From NCBI GenBank assembly GCA_963693085.1, contig OY856409.1:294848058-294912057 (forward strand): a stretch of 64,000 nucleotides of DNA, in the 5' to 3' direction. Every line of letters starts with the position of its first letter. Positions within the stretch are counted from its first letter, which is position 1. Origin of the DNA: Alisma plantago-aquatica. Taxonomy: Eukaryota; Streptophyta; Magnoliopsida; Alismatales; Alismataceae. This document shows positions 45,060 to 57,060 of this stretch, one piece after another. The position numbers and the translations under genes were made by a program. The notes under the pieces are model-generated. The model worked only from the letters and a program-made list of their open reading frames with translations. It ran no database searches and was not told the origin of the DNA.

Positions 45060-46265
45060 TAGACCAAACGGTTTCAATCAAATGTCCAAACGATTTGTGT
45101 TTTGGGAGCAAACAGTTTCAAACCATTTGGAATGAAACAGTTTCACTAAACCGCATAGAAGCAAACGGTTTAAGACCGTTTGGTGATGTTGACCAGGGTT
45201 GACCGTTTGGGGACTTGTTCATAATGATCTAGGTTAATTACTCATCAATTATTATTGATTAAATCCAATTAGTTCATGAGTTGAAGGTTCATCAATCACC
45301 TAAACCCTAATCGGGTTGAATGCTGATTTGATAAGTGATTGCGTTTGAAACTTGGGTGGATTGACCCAAACGGTTTCAAAACCGTTTGGGAATCACCCAA
45401 ACGGTCTCAAGACCGTTTTTAGGTCAACCAAGACCATTTGGAGGTCTAGGGTTGAGTATGGTTAGGTATTTGAAGATTCAAACATATGGTATAAACCCTA
45501 ATAGGCTAAGTGTTGAATTTCCAATTGATTGAGATGATGTTTTGGGTTGATTGACCCAAACGGTTTCAAAACCGTTTGGGCCGGGATCACCCAAACGGTC
45601 TCAAGACTGTTTGAGGGTCACCAAAGACTGTTTGGAGGTCTAGGGTTAAGTATGGCTAAGTGTTTGAAGGTCCAAAGGTACCAAATTGATTTGCAACCAA
45701 GTGCTGATTTGATAATGAATCCAATGGTCCAAAACCCTAATTGGATGTCATGGATTTTGATGATGGAATGGGCAAACAGTCTCAAGACAGTTTGGAGATC
45801 AACCAAATGGTCTCAAGACCGTTTTGTGGTCATCCAAGACCATTTGAGGTCAGGTCATATCATGTGATGATGATAGTTTATTGATTTCAATTGATTTGGT
45901 TCCACAATGTCAACCATTGATGGATCCTCAATTTCAAACCCTAAGTGATGGTTTCTTGATTATCAAACCTAGTTTAATTGGGTTCAAAACCCTAAATTGA
46001 AGGTCTAATTGAATGGTGATTCATTGGTCCAATTGGTGAATACTTTAGTGGTTCAATTTGTAATTGGTCCATGGATTGAAACATTGAGTCGATTGAGTGT
46101 TGAAGTGCCTTTTTGGTCCATGCAGTTTTGAGAAGGTTGGAACTAACGGTCTCAAGACCGTTTGGGTCCAAACGGTCTCAAGACCGTTTGAGTCCAAACG
46201 GTCTCCAGACCGTTTGGGACCAAACGATCTCAAACGTTTGGAAACCCAAAGTGCAAACGGTTTCA
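45060..46265. repeat. Palindrome cluster (C, second copy)
   Basis: Copies lie at about 45063-45185, 45366-45420, 45555-45640, 45770-45845 and 46143-46262. The first starts 387 bases after the predicted 5' splice site. Three near-perfect copies in a row at 46143-46222 approach a tandem arrangement. The copia element inserted 0.16 kb beyond the last copy. Confidence 0.9.
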
Positions 46266-46419
46266 ATACCTACCTTGTCCAATTGGTTTCAAGTATAACT
46301 TGTTCAAATGGTTTTCAATCAATTTATTTATGAGAACTAAGATCATTGAGGGTCTAAGTAATTAATATTGTGAAGATCAACATGGTTAATCTAGTTGAGT
46401 ATCTCATGCAATTGAAGGT

Positions 46420-46424
46420 CCAAT
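46420..46424. repeat. Target site duplication CCAAT, left copy
   Basis: Repeated at 54589-54593. Confidence 0.9.
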
Positions 46425-47130
46425 TGTTGGTAAATATATGCCCATAGAGCCATCCCAAGCGATTGCATGGAGTCGAATATTAATTAATCAATTATTGCGA
46501 TTATTTGGTTAATTATGAATTCTTGAATATTCTAATTAATCCACGATCGTTTTAATTAGCGCAACGTTTCTGTTTACCGATGGGTTTAGGAAACCCTACT
46601 TCCCTTCGTATCCTATTTAAAGGAGGATTGACAGCCGATATCTATATAAGATATCGAGATACGCTTTTAGTTTACGCTCACGTACGTAAACCCTAGCCGT
46701 CGCTGTCCTTAGGAGAGAAAGGAGAGCAACGCTCTGCTAGCACACCACCGCACAGACATGACTCCTTCCCTCCGGCTTAGGAAGCGTGACGTGGAGTTCC
46801 AGTCCATCCGCATGGATGAAGTAGAGACGCAGATGCTGAGATGCCTGCGTTCGGTGGACACGACGACCATCCATGCGCGTTACAAGCGGCACACATCATC
46901 GCACAGGAGCACTGCATGATCTTCCTGTGACAGTGAACGGGAGATAAGTTACGTCTGTGTAAGTCAGCAGAATTGCACCGTCGTGAAGTGGGACATCGCC
47001 GGACTTGCTCCGTGATAAGGTATATCCCGCAAACACTCCTTCCAAATATGTTGTTGTAGACAAGATCCTATTTCGGGTTGCGTGGATTTTATTGCTTCCG
47101 CCGTGCATGTTTTCTCTACAAAACCCAACA
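46425..47130 (+). repeat. Copia 5' LTR
   Basis: Starts TGTTGGTAAATATATGCCC and ends AAAACCCAACA. TATA box TATATAAG at 46643-46650. Confidence 0.93.
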
Positions 47131-47131
47131 G

Positions 47132-47143
47132 TGGTATCAGAGC
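47132..47143 (+). other. Copia primer binding site
   Basis: TGGTATCAGAGC, one base after the 5' LTR; initiator Met-tRNA type. Confidence 0.9.
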
Positions 47144-48724
47144 AGCGTCGATCTACGGCGTATTTGGATTCATTTCGATATGATCGAATCACTGTATACT
47201 GTTTTTATGTTGCATACGATGCGAATTAAACCTGCTAATGTGCAAATCTAAACCTAATTCCACATACACTGTAGGCTTCTGTTTTTGACATTTTGGATGG
47301 GGTCGACTATGGAAAATATTGATTTTCCTAAGTGCACGGAAGTAAAATTCCATAGACCTTTCAGGGGCTTTACCCCTGAGACCCCGCGAGGGGCGCTGCC
47401 CCTGTGTACCCCGCATTGTCTGCGTGGTAGTCAAAAATATATTTAATGGGGAATGTCCTGCATTACAAGTACTGCAATTTTAATATGTATATATGTATAT
47501 GTAGATATACCTATGATAACATACACGTCGCCTTTAAAATCTATTTTATGTGGTGAATGCATGCATGGTTATGGCCTAGTATCCCCTTTTATTAATGTTG
47601 TGCATGAATGTGAATGTCGATCTTGTGGATATGTTTGTTTGTGAATTCTATGGATGTATAATGGTTACATATGGATCCTTTGTATAAAGTATTCGGCTTG
47701 CATGCTGAGCCTCATCTCTTATTTCAAAGTGTAATTAATTCTTTCCTTTTATATTTGTACTCATATGATGTAATAGAGATAGGATTAGTTTTAGTTTTTG
47801 TAAACTTGATGTAAGGAGGCCACTTGAAGATCCAACTCCAAGGAGTGTCCATGGAGAAGCACCATGAAGATCTAATTCCAAGAAGCAACCTGAAGATCCA
47901 ACTCCAAGGAGCGTCCATGGAGAAGCAACAAGAAGATCCAATTCTAAGTAGCAACTTGAAGTTCCAACCTCACGAAGCATCCATGAAGTTGTTCATTGTA
48001 ATGTTGATCATTACATGCTTACAGGTTGATTCACAGGTGCTGCATGAGATGCATAAGGCCATAGGTGGACCGTAATCCTTTGTTGCTCCAAAGGATTACA
48101 ATAGTATGGCCATAACTGATGTATTTGTGTTTATGATTGCATGTCTATCGTTTGTGGTTGTGGATATAGTAGTATATGATACGTACTATAAGTATGTGGT
48201 GTTTGGATATGTATATGTATTAATAAAACCCCTCAATTAATAATATTATGTTTTAGTTGCCTTCCATAAATCAATACACATGAAAAACTTGATCGACTAT
48301 GTGTGGGCACGCCTCCACGTGGTACACTGTCTATCTCATGGAAGTGTGATGGTGGGTGTGTGGGTCTGCCTCCGTAGGGTTCACACTCATCGTGTTGGCT
48401 TATGGGTTGGACTTAACTAGGGAACCTTGATAGGATCAAGTACCTAGAGGCGCACATATGCATCATGGCAAGGAGTTGTGCATGATCATCTATCTAAGAG
48501 TTGCATATGATGCAATTGGCAAAAGTTGCCTACCTTAGTATTTGGTCTTTGACGCCGGCGTTGGCTGGGCATTGATCCAATTATTTTGGGTCTTGGCTCA
48601 CTAGAAGGTTATGTGTTGCAATCTTTTGAGTTGATAGTGATGGCTATCAATTTGAATAAAATAGTGGGAGCGTAATTAATTAAAGGCCTAATTAATCTCA
48701 TTTATCAAATCTTTACAAGTTAAA
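47144..48724 (+). other. Copia 5' untranslated leader
   Basis: About 1.6 kb between primer site and gag, without a supported frame. It contains the AAGATCCAA repeat at 47815-47990. Confidence 0.6.
47815..47995 (+). repeat. Imperfect tandem repeat in copia leader
   Basis: Three units of about 55-60 bp built from (TT)GAAGATCCAACTCCAAG and GTCCATGGAGAAGCA words. The first two copies are close and the third is diverged. Possibly a packaging or translation-related leader feature; function unknown. Confidence 0.75.
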
Positions 48725-50365
48725 ATGTTTTGGACTAAATGCAAAATTTTCTTTTGTAGCAATCAAATGGCAAACAACACTCACACGTTCTCATTGCGAT
48801 CGGTCCTTGAGAAAGACAAACTCACCGGAACCAACTTTCAAAACTGGTTTAGGACGTTGAGAATTTTTCTCACACATGAGCGTAATCTCTATGTCCTTGA
48901 AACACCAGAGCCAGCGGAACTCGCCGTAAATGCGCCTAAGGCTGAAAAGGATGCTTATAAGAAGCACCTTGATGATGTCGTGGATGTTAAGTTCCTGATG
49001 TTGTGCTCAATGAACTATGAGTTGCAAGAGCAGCATGAGAACATGAATGTCATGGAGATGGTAACACATCTCAAGAACATGTATCAACATCAAGCAATAC
49101 AAGAGAGATATGATGTCTCAAAGGCTTTGTTCAAAAGCAAGATAAAAGAGGGAGACTCAGTTGGCACCCATATACTCACCTTGATTGGGTACGTGGAAAG
49201 CCTATCCAAGCTGGGATTTCCCCTAGGTCAAGAGTTGGCCACTGATGTGATTCTACAATCGTTGCCTGAATCATATAATCATTTTGTCATGAACTACAAT
49301 ATGAACAATTTTGACAAGCCGCTGTCAGAATTGTTGGGCATGTTGAGGACAGCTGAAGCACAGATGAAGAAAGACAAGCCCAAGTCTGTGATGGTGATCA
49401 GCAAGACAAAGGGAATGTCAAAAGGCAAAGGCAAGGCTAAGAAAGGTTCTAAAGCCGGGCAGAAGCCAAAGTCATCCGCGCTCAAAGCTAAAGGTGGGAT
49501 CTCCAAAGAAGGCAGTTGTCACCATTGTCACCAGCCTGGACATTGGAAAAGAAACTATCCTCTCTACCTCGAGGAACTGAGGAAGAAGAAGCAGGGGATA
49601 GAGATCTCCACTTCAGGTATATACGTTATTGAGATAAACTTAAATACTTCTTCATCATGGGTACTGGATACCGGATGTGGATCTCACATATGTTCTAATA
49701 TGCAGGATCTGATAAGAAGTAAGCCTTTACAAAAGGGACAAGTCGAGTTGCGGGTTGCTAATGGAGCAAGAGTTGCTGCCACCGCAGTTGGAGTTATTAG
49801 TTTATCTTTGCCTACGGGCCTTGTAATAGAATTAGAGAATTTCTATTATGTACCTACCATTAATAGAAATATTATTTCTGTATCTTGTATGGACAAGAGT
49901 GGATTTGAATTTCACATTAAGAATGGAATTATTTCTATTTCTAAAGATGAGATCTTTTATGGCAATGTTCCTATGTCTTATGGTATCTACTTGTTAGAAC
50001 TTGAGACTAGCATATACAACGTAAATACTAAAAGGTTAAAACTTGACAACTCAAACAAAACATTCTTATGGCATTGTCGTCTTGGGAACATAAATGAGAA
50101 GTGCATATCTAGACTCCATAAGGATGGTTATCTAGACTCTTTTGATTTTGAATCATTAGAGACATGTGAGGCATGTTTATTAGGAAAGATGACCAAGACT
50201 CCTTTCATTGGACACAATGAGAGAGTCAGTGATCTACTAGGGCTCATACATACTGATGTATGTGGACCTTTTAGATCAAATGCTAGAGGAGGCTATCAAT
50301 ACTTCATTACCTTCACTGATGACCTTAGTAGGTATGACTATGTATATCTTAAGAAACATAAGTAA
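48725..50365 (+). CDS. Copia gag-protease-integrase amino part (truncated by stop)
   Basis: 546 codons. The likely gag start is the ATG at 48768 (MANNTHTFS); the ATG at 48725 adds an unusual leader. Gag core: LTGTNFQNWFRTLRI, then a Lys-rich linker. The zinc knuckle (about 49517-49560) is CHHCHQPGHWKRNY, with Tyr where the fourth Cys should be. Protease: WVLDTGCGSHIC (about 49657-49692), with the usual D-T-G. The GAG-pre-integrase HWC-like zinc part is LWHCRLGNINEKCI...CEACLLGK. The integrase core begins with HTDVCGPF (first Asp) and stops at TAG-equivalent TAA 50363-50365. The same frame continues beyond. Not functional as an element, but this part is otherwise open. Confidence 0.85.
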   Translation: MFWTKCKIFFCSNQMANNTHTFSLRSVLEKDKLTGTNFQNWFRTLRIFLTHERNLYVLETPEPAELAVNAPKAEKDAYKKHLDDVVDVKFLMLCSMNYELQEQHENMNVMEMVTHLKNMYQHQAIQERYDVSKALFKSKIKEGDSVGTHILTLIGYVESLSKLGFPLGQELATDVILQSLPESYNHFVMNYNMNNFDKPLSELLGMLRTAEAQMKKDKPKSVMVISKTKGMSKGKGKAKKGSKAGQKPKSSALKAKGGISKEGSCHHCHQPGHWKRNYPLYLEELRKKKQGIEISTSGIYVIEINLNTSSSWVLDTGCGSHICSNMQDLIRSKPLQKGQVELRVANGARVAATAVGVISLSLPTGLVIELENFYYVPTINRNIISVSCMDKSGFEFHIKNGIISISKDEIFYGNVPMSYGIYLLELETSIYNVNTKRLKLDNSNKTFLWHCRLGNINEKCISRLHKDGYLDSFDFESLETCEACLLGKMTKTPFIGHNERVSDLLGLIHTDVCGPFRSNARGGYQYFITFTDDLSRYDYVYLKKHK

Positions 50366-51025
50366 GAAACTCTTGAAATGTTCAAGACTTTCATGAATGA
50401 AGTAGAGAAGCAACTTGGTAAGAGTATTAAAGCACTCCGTTCAGATCGAGGTGGTGAATACTTAAGCCAAGAGTTTGAGGACCTTCTGAGAGACTGTGGT
50501 ATTGTATCATAATGGACTCCACCTGGTACACCACAACATAATGGTGTGTTAGAAAGAAGGAATCGTACATTATTAGACATGGTATGATCAATGATGAGTT
50601 CAGTTGAACTTCCAATATCGTTTTGGGGATATGCTCTTGAAACTGTAGCATTTACACTTAACCGTGTACCTTCCAAATCGGTTCAAAAGACACCATATGA
50701 GATATGGAATGGGAATCGTCCCAATTTTTCTATGTTAAAGATTTGGGGATGTGAAGCTTATGTTAGGAAACAATTTCCTGAAAAGCTTGGACCCAAATAA
50801 AAAAAATGCTATTTTGTTGGATACCCCAAGGAAAGTCGGGGATACTACTTCTACACACCAACTGACAATAAAGTGTTTGTTGCTAGGACTGCTGTATTTC
50901 TTGAAAAGGAATTTATTTCCAAAGGAATTAATGGGAGGAATGTAGAGCTCGAAGAAGTTTGAGACCAATAAGAAAGCAGAGAACCTGAGGAGGTACATAA
51001 GGAACATGAAGACTCACAAGTTTTT
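50366..51025 (+). pseudogene. Copia integrase, remainder, with stops
   Basis: The same frame continues past 50365 with the second catalytic Asp in LRSDRGGEY and the Glu in PQHNGVLERRN, so the D,D,E triad is complete. Stops occur at 50510-50512, 50585-50587 and 50798-50800, and the frame is lost around 50800-51000 (a poly-A run lies near 50798-50806). Confidence 0.85.
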
Positions 51026-51652
51026 GTGGAATTTCAAGTTCCAAATGTAACACATGAACCTCGTAGGTCTAGTAGGACACGACTTGAGCCTGAGAGATTT
51101 GGATTTCTCATGAATCAAGACAGTGACGAATTGGGCATAGCAGATGAGCCAACTTCCTATCTTGAAGCTATTAAGGGACCAGAATCTAAGAAATGGCTCA
51201 AAGCCATGAGATCTGAGATGGAATCCATGTACACCAACAAGGTATGGACCTTGGTGGATCCACCCGAAGGGGTAAGACCCATAGGGTGCAAGTGGGTCTT
51301 TAAGAAGAAGACGAACATGGATGGAAATGTTCAAACCTATAAAGGTAGATTGGTTGCAAAAGGATTCCATCAAATTCAAGGTGTTGATTATGACGAGACC
51401 TTCTCACCAGTTTCCATGGTTAAATCCATTAGGATCATGCTTGCCATTGTAGCTTATCATGACTATGAGATTTGGAAGATGGATGTTAAAACAACATTCC
51501 TTAATGGGAATTTACTCAAGGATGTGTACATGACACAACCTGAGGGTTTTATCAATCCAAAGGAAGCCAATAAAGTCTATAAGCTACAAAGGTCAATCTA
51601 TGGATTAAAACAAGCATCTCAAAGCTGGAATTTACGTTTTGATGAGTAGTCA
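51026..51652 (+). pseudogene. Copia reverse transcriptase, amino half
   Basis: Contains the copia-type start of reverse transcriptase: KWLKAMRSEMESM, CKWVFKKKTN, GRLVAKGFHQ, then DYDETFSPVSMV, MDVKTTFLNG and SIYGLKQASQ. It ends in a TAG after RFDE. The reading then needs a frame change near 51655 to reach the catalytic part. Confidence 0.9.
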
Positions 51653-51654
51653 AA

Positions 51655-52725
51655 AATTTTGGCTTTAGTCAAAATGAAGATGAACCTTGTGTTTACAAAA
51701 GGGTTAGTGGGAGCACAATCGTATTTCTCATATTGTATGTGGATGACATACTATTAATGGGAAATGACATCCCTACTCTTCAAACAGTAAAAGGTTGGCC
51801 AGGGAAGACCTTCTCTATGAAGGATTTAGGCGAAGCATCCTATATACTAGGGATCAAGATCTATAGAGATAGATCTAGAAGGATTCTAGGCCTAAGCCAG
51901 AGCACATACATTGACAAGTTGCTAAAGAGTTTTAGCATGGAGGGTTCTAAGAGAGGTAACTTGCCCATGTCCCATGGGGTTACAATCTCTAAAGCCCAGT
52001 GTCCTAGTTCATGTGATGAACGGGCACACATGAGTAAGATTCCATATGCATCAGCAATTGGATCTATCATGTACGCAATGTTATGTACTCGTCCTGATGT
52101 GTCGTATGCTTTGAGCATGACGAGCCGATATCAATCAGATCTAGGTGAATGTCACTGGATAGCTGTAAAGAACATCCTAAAGTACTTGAGAAGGACTAAG
52201 GATCAATTCTTGGTATACGGCGGTGAGGAAGAGCTCGTGGTAAAGGGTTACACCGATGCTAGCTTCCAAACTGACAAAGATGACTACATATCGCAATCTG
52301 GATTTGTGTTTTGCCTGAACAACGGAGTTGTGAGCTGGAAGAGTTCCAAGCAAGAGACGGTTGCAGATTCTACAATAGAGGCCGAATATATTGCTGCATC
52401 TAATGCTGCAAAGGAAGCTGTGTGGATCAAGAAGTTCATTTCTGAACTTGGAGTGGTTCCAAGCGCTGGTGATGCAATTGAGTTGTTTTACGACAACAAT
52501 GGAGCAATTGCACAGGATAAAGAACCAAGATCGCACCAACGTTCCCAACATATTCTACGGTGGTTCCATCTCATACGAGAGATCGTACAATGAGGAGATG
52601 TGAAGATTTGCAGAGTACCTACAGAAAGTAATGTGGCTGACCCACTCACAAAAGCACTTTCACAGCAGAAACATGACAGACATGTTCGATCACTTGGATT
52701 GAGATTCATGAGTGATTGGGTATAA
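51655..52725 (+). pseudogene. Copia reverse transcriptase catalytic part and RNase H
   Basis: The frame after the shift contains the catalytic YVDD at about 51736-51747, LGIKIYRDR, and the RNase H part with YTDASFQTD, SWKSSKQ and STIEAEYIA, then the C-terminal DPLTK tail. A TGA at 52591-52593 cuts the frame, which continues past it to the terminal TAA at 52723-52725. The frame break near 51655 and the stop leave it inactive, but the catalytic residues are present. Confidence 0.9.
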
Positions 52726-53865
52726 GTGCAAGTGGGAATCTGTTGGTATGTATGCCCATAGAGACTATCATTTGATGATTTTAATGGGATACTATGTAAA
52801 TGATTTGTAATACTACATTGATCATATCAATAAAGGCAAGTTTCCAATCTATATGTCTGTGTTTTATATTGTGAGATGACCATAAAACTTATAGATGTCT
52901 ATAGAATAATATACTCAATGACATATGTCTTCGGGTTGATGACCTGAACAGTGAAATCATATGTATGCTAAGAGTATGTATTCTTGTTTTGTCCCTAATC
53001 GGTTGTTATTGTGGAAATATCCATAGACATCAATAACACAAAAGATTAGAATGTATGTTGGTTGATGGAAGAATCTCATTATCCATGATATGGAGATATC
53101 AAACCAAATACATAGATACTTGTTAGAGAACAGTGTATCAGATAGACTCACCTTGAGCGTGACACATGGATACCATGATTGGTAGTTAGAGTCACATCTC
53201 ATAATGATGGTGGTGATTGTGGTTCTTAGACCTGAAGTCACTACACTTATCACATGTCATTCGGCGTACTTTGACATCATCCACCGTGGTCCTGAATAAG
53301 GATTGCCATAAAGATGGTGCTTGGGTGCACTGTGACACATGGGGATGACTGTGAGTGATGTAGATGGAATTCGTCCTTCCTACAGGAGTTTGATATTTCA
53401 GCCACTTGATAAGCGAGACTGAGAAATGCATGGCCATGCTGATGTGAGTCAATATGTGATATTGAGCTTACATATATCTCAGACAGTCTGCTCTAGTTCA
53501 AGGAACATGGATTGAACACTGAAGAGGATAACAGTTCCATGACTCGAGTTCAATCAGGATATCAGCAACAAGGGAACTATACAATCACTATAACACCAGT
53601 CATGAATGATAGGTTAAGTTGTTCTCCAACTTCTCCAATTACTTGGGTGGCAATGAAGTCTTGCTAGATACCAATCATTGCTTGTGAAATCATAATATGA
53701 TTATGGATATCACTGCCAACGTAAATTGGAGCCTACCGGGTCACACACATAGGATGTGTTAGAATAGGAGTATAATTGTGGATTTTATTGGAATTTCTCC
53801 GAATCACATTGATTACTAAAGTGTTTATGTAATGGATTAGAATAATATTGGAGTAACTGGCTCTA
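52726..53865 (+). repeat. Relic LTR-like segment with its own polypurine tract
   Basis: GCAAGTGGGAATC (52728-52740) is followed by TGTTGGTATGTATGCCC at 52741, closely matching the real junction GCAAGTGGGAGTC/TGTTGGTAAATATATGCCC at 53882. The 1.1 kb after it has no supported frame. It looks like the start of a different copia LTR without a matching end or 5' partner. Confidence 0.6.
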
Positions 53866-53867
53866 AG

Positions 53868-53881
53868 TGCAAGTGGGAGTC
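53868..53881 (+). other. Copia polypurine tract
   Basis: GCAAGTGGGAGTC immediately before the 3' LTR. Confidence 0.8.
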
Positions 53882-54588
53882 TGTTGGTAAATATATGCCC
53901 ATAAAGCCATCCCAAGCGATTGCATGTAGTCGAATATTAATTAATCAATTATTGTAATTATTTGGTTAATTAATGAATTTCTGAATATTCTAATTAATCT
54001 ACGAGCGTTTTAATTAGTGCAACATTTCTATTTACCAATGGGTTTAGGAAACCCTACTTCCCTTCGTATCCTATTTAAAGGAGGATTGACGGCCAATATC
54101 TATATAAGATATCGAGAGATGCTTTTAGTTTACGCACACGTACGTAAACCCTAGCCATCGCCGTCCTTAGGAGAGAAAGGAGAGCAACACGCCGCTAGCA
54201 CGCCGCCGCACAGACACAACTCCTTCCCACCGGCTTAGGAAGCACGACGTGGAGTTCCAGTCCATCAGCGTGGACGAAGTAAAGACGTAGACACTGAGAC
54301 GCCTGTTTTCGGTGGACACGATGACCATCCGTGCGCGTTACGAGCGGCACACATCATCGCACAGGAGCACCGCCGGATCTTCCTGCGACAGCGAACGAGA
54401 GAGAAGTTCTGTCTGTGTAAGTCAGCAACGTTGCACCGTCGTGCAGCGGGACATCGCCGGACTTGCTCCACGATAAGGTATATCCCGCAAACACTCCTTC
54501 CAAATATGTTGTTGTTGACGAGATCTTGTTTCAGGTTGTTTGGATTTTATTGCTTCCGCCGCACATGTTTTCTCCACAAAACCCAACA
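53882..54588 (+). repeat. Copia 3' LTR
   Basis: 707 bp, matching 46425-47130 end to end with scattered, mostly transition, differences. TATA box near 54101. Confidence 0.93.
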
Positions 54589-54593
54589 CCAAT
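54589..54593. repeat. Target site duplication CCAAT, right copy
   Basis: Pairs with 46420-46424. Interrupted LTR sequence resumes here. Confidence 0.9.
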
Positions 54594-54804
54594 ATGGTGA
54601 ACCCATTTGGATACTTAATGCAATTGAAGATTTCAATGGTTAACTCAATTGATCACTTTGTGGAATTGAACGTTTAATTGGTAAATTCTTTTGAATTCCT
54701 TATATAATTGATGGTTTAATTGATTAGACCATTTGGAAATCTAATATGAACAAAAGTCAATTAGCTATGTGATTATTAATGATGTAGACCCATGATGATT
54801 ATAA

Positions 54805-55360
54805 AGGTAAACCCTAGCTTTGTGTACTCAAGTAAAGAGTTGACCTTGATTAATCTTGGAATAGTTAACATCCTAGAGAGGATGAGAGGGAGAGTGAATG
54901 AGAGAGTTGATTGCTTACTTACTAAGCCCTATTTCTCTCATAGTGAATAAATGTGTAATCAGGGTTTGATCCATATTATGAGATCATAAAATCTTCATTG
55001 AAAAGATTTATGTACCTTGATCCTAAATTAGAGCAAGGTTATGTGAAACCCTAATTTAAGGGCAAAGCTCAGTGAAACCATAATATAGGGTGACGATGTA
55101 ACCCTAACTTAGTGTCACAATGTAAGAAACCCTAATAAAATGGGAATTGTATATCCTAACCCTAATTTGGGTATGAAGAAAGAGAAACCCCACTTGAATG
55201 TGAATGGTAAACCCTAATCCCTAAAATGGGATAAAGGTATATGAAACCCTAATATAGGGAAGTGCCATTAATACTAATGTGAAGCCTTAACACTGGGTGA
55301 TGTGTTGTGAAGTCTTAATTTCACATAATACTAGGTGAAACCCTGATATAGAAGGATTTT
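54805..55360 (+). repeat. Telo-box-like AAACCCTAA cluster (C, second copy)
   Basis: AAACCCTA words recur at about 54810, 55046, 55130, 55208, 55244 and others, with mutated versions between. Orientation relative to the LTR is the same as in the other C copy and in B. Confidence 0.8.
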
Positions 55361-56985
55361 ATATGAAACTCTAATGAAGAGTGATTCTAGGTGAAATCTA
55401 TATATGTTTGTGAGATGCTAAGTGAACCTCAAATTATAATAATGGAATCCTATTCCTATTGATAGAATAGTGATTAATGTATTGACAAATGAAATACCTA
55501 GAGGGGTTGATTATGGATATCCTTATATGAATAGTCCCTGACTCAAGGGTGAGTCCATATCTTTGGCAATGGTTGTGTATTCTAAAATAGATGAATCATG
55601 ACCAATACATTGCATAATGAATGTGATGATCTAGTGCATAGGTATTAGGATGAGTGATACCCTAATACAAGCTAAGTGAATAAACTCAAGCAAGAAGAGG
55701 GTGTTGAGGGAAGTGATACATCAAGGCATGATAGATATCACATCCAACACCCCAATTCTGATATACCATGATGTGTTATAAGTTCATTATAATTGGAATA
55801 GATGACACATGAAATGTGTTATGACAATTTTTACATTGAGATGTAATGCACTTTGTTAAGTGTAGGCTAACATGCCTTATGAAAAGGTTAATCCAAATCA
55901 ATAGACTATGATACAATCATATTCTGATAAAGATAAGAGAGAAACTCATACTTGGTTTTGATAATACATTCAATGATGAATGATGAGGATATATAAGTAT
56001 GTTTGAATACTTATGATATCTATTTTTGGTTTCTAGCTTTGAGAAGCAATGGAATAGGGCTGATCATTAATAATATGATCTTAAGAACCCAAGTGGTTAT
56101 TTATGGAACACCCTAATGAAGGGTGTCGATATAAAAGAGAAACCATGAACCCTAAAGAGGGAACAGTGGTATTACTTAGTGTTGTATGGTACTTATGTGA
56201 AAGAGAAATCATGAACCCTAAAAAGGGATGATACTACTTAGTGTTGTATGATACTGATATGAAAGCATTATAATTGTTACCATGAATACTAATCATGTAG
56301 GGATGATGAGATGAGAAGCATAGCCAAGTATGGGCTATGATGCTTGTTTATTGAGAATGTTTTATAGGCTTTATAAGCCTTCATATGCTTTGTGTAGTAA
56401 GAATCAATGAGCTTTGTGTACTATGTAAAATACATTGTATAGAAATAATTATGATGTCTTTGGTCAGATGATATGAAGGTAAAAAGTTACCTAACAAGTG
56501 GTAAAAAGTATCCTATGGTGAGTTATGGGTTCAAATACCCAGATGCTATAATCATGATGATGAACTTGTTAAGAAGAGGAAATGTACTTGGTGAGTTGAG
56601 GGATTAAGATCCCAACACTTTGTGAAAAGAGTATGGCTACAGGCCATGACTCCACAATGACAATGCCAGGTAGTAGATATATGATCTAAGCCTGAAAATA
56701 GTTAATGTTGTGGTAATGATGGTGTAGTGAATAAATGTTATACATGTTCTTCATATTCCTTAATGAATAAGTGACATGTGGCTCTTTCAAGTTATAGCTG
56801 CAATGTTTTAGATAAAAATAATATTCTAATCTGTTAGACATTGAATTAGCTACTGCCAAATAAATATGATTCCTTTGTGCATATTTATCTTCTTAAGCTG
56901 CAATAATAATGTTATTGGCGAAGAGTTATATCTCTCGCTGGGGCAATTTCCAATTGTCTCACCCTCGTGGGAACTACACTTTTAG

Positions 56986-57060
56986 GTGGACGCGGACGAG
57001 GTGATAGGAATCCTTCAGTAGGAGAAGGACAATAACAACAACAACAGGGACAACAGTGAA
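56986..57060 (+). pseudogene. Short Gly/Arg/Gln-rich frame in LTR (C, second copy)
   Basis: Reads LGGRGRGDRNPS, then VGEGQ, a TAA in place of a Gln codon, and QQQQGQQ followed by TGA. It is the C copy closest to the A reading frame. Confidence 0.3.

Larger units (their letters stand above)
46425..54588 (+). mobile_element. Ty1/copia retrotransposon, full-length but inactive
   Basis: 8164 bp with LTRs of 706 and 707 bp, TG...CA ends, Met-type primer site, gag-protease-integrase-reverse transcriptase-RNase H order and polypurine tract, flanked by CCAAT. Pol has stops and frameshifts. By eye the LTRs differ at several percent of positions, so it is not recent. Confidence 0.95.
44673..56985 (+). 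other. Predicted leader intron (C, second copy), 3' site altered
   Basis: 5' splice site CTGTTG/GTAAGG with G at 44673. The usual 3' site reads CTCACCCTCGTGG here, so the AG is lost; the next AG is at 56984-56985. The nested copia element adds 8.2 kb. This copy can no longer splice as predicted for the others. Confidence 0.35.
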
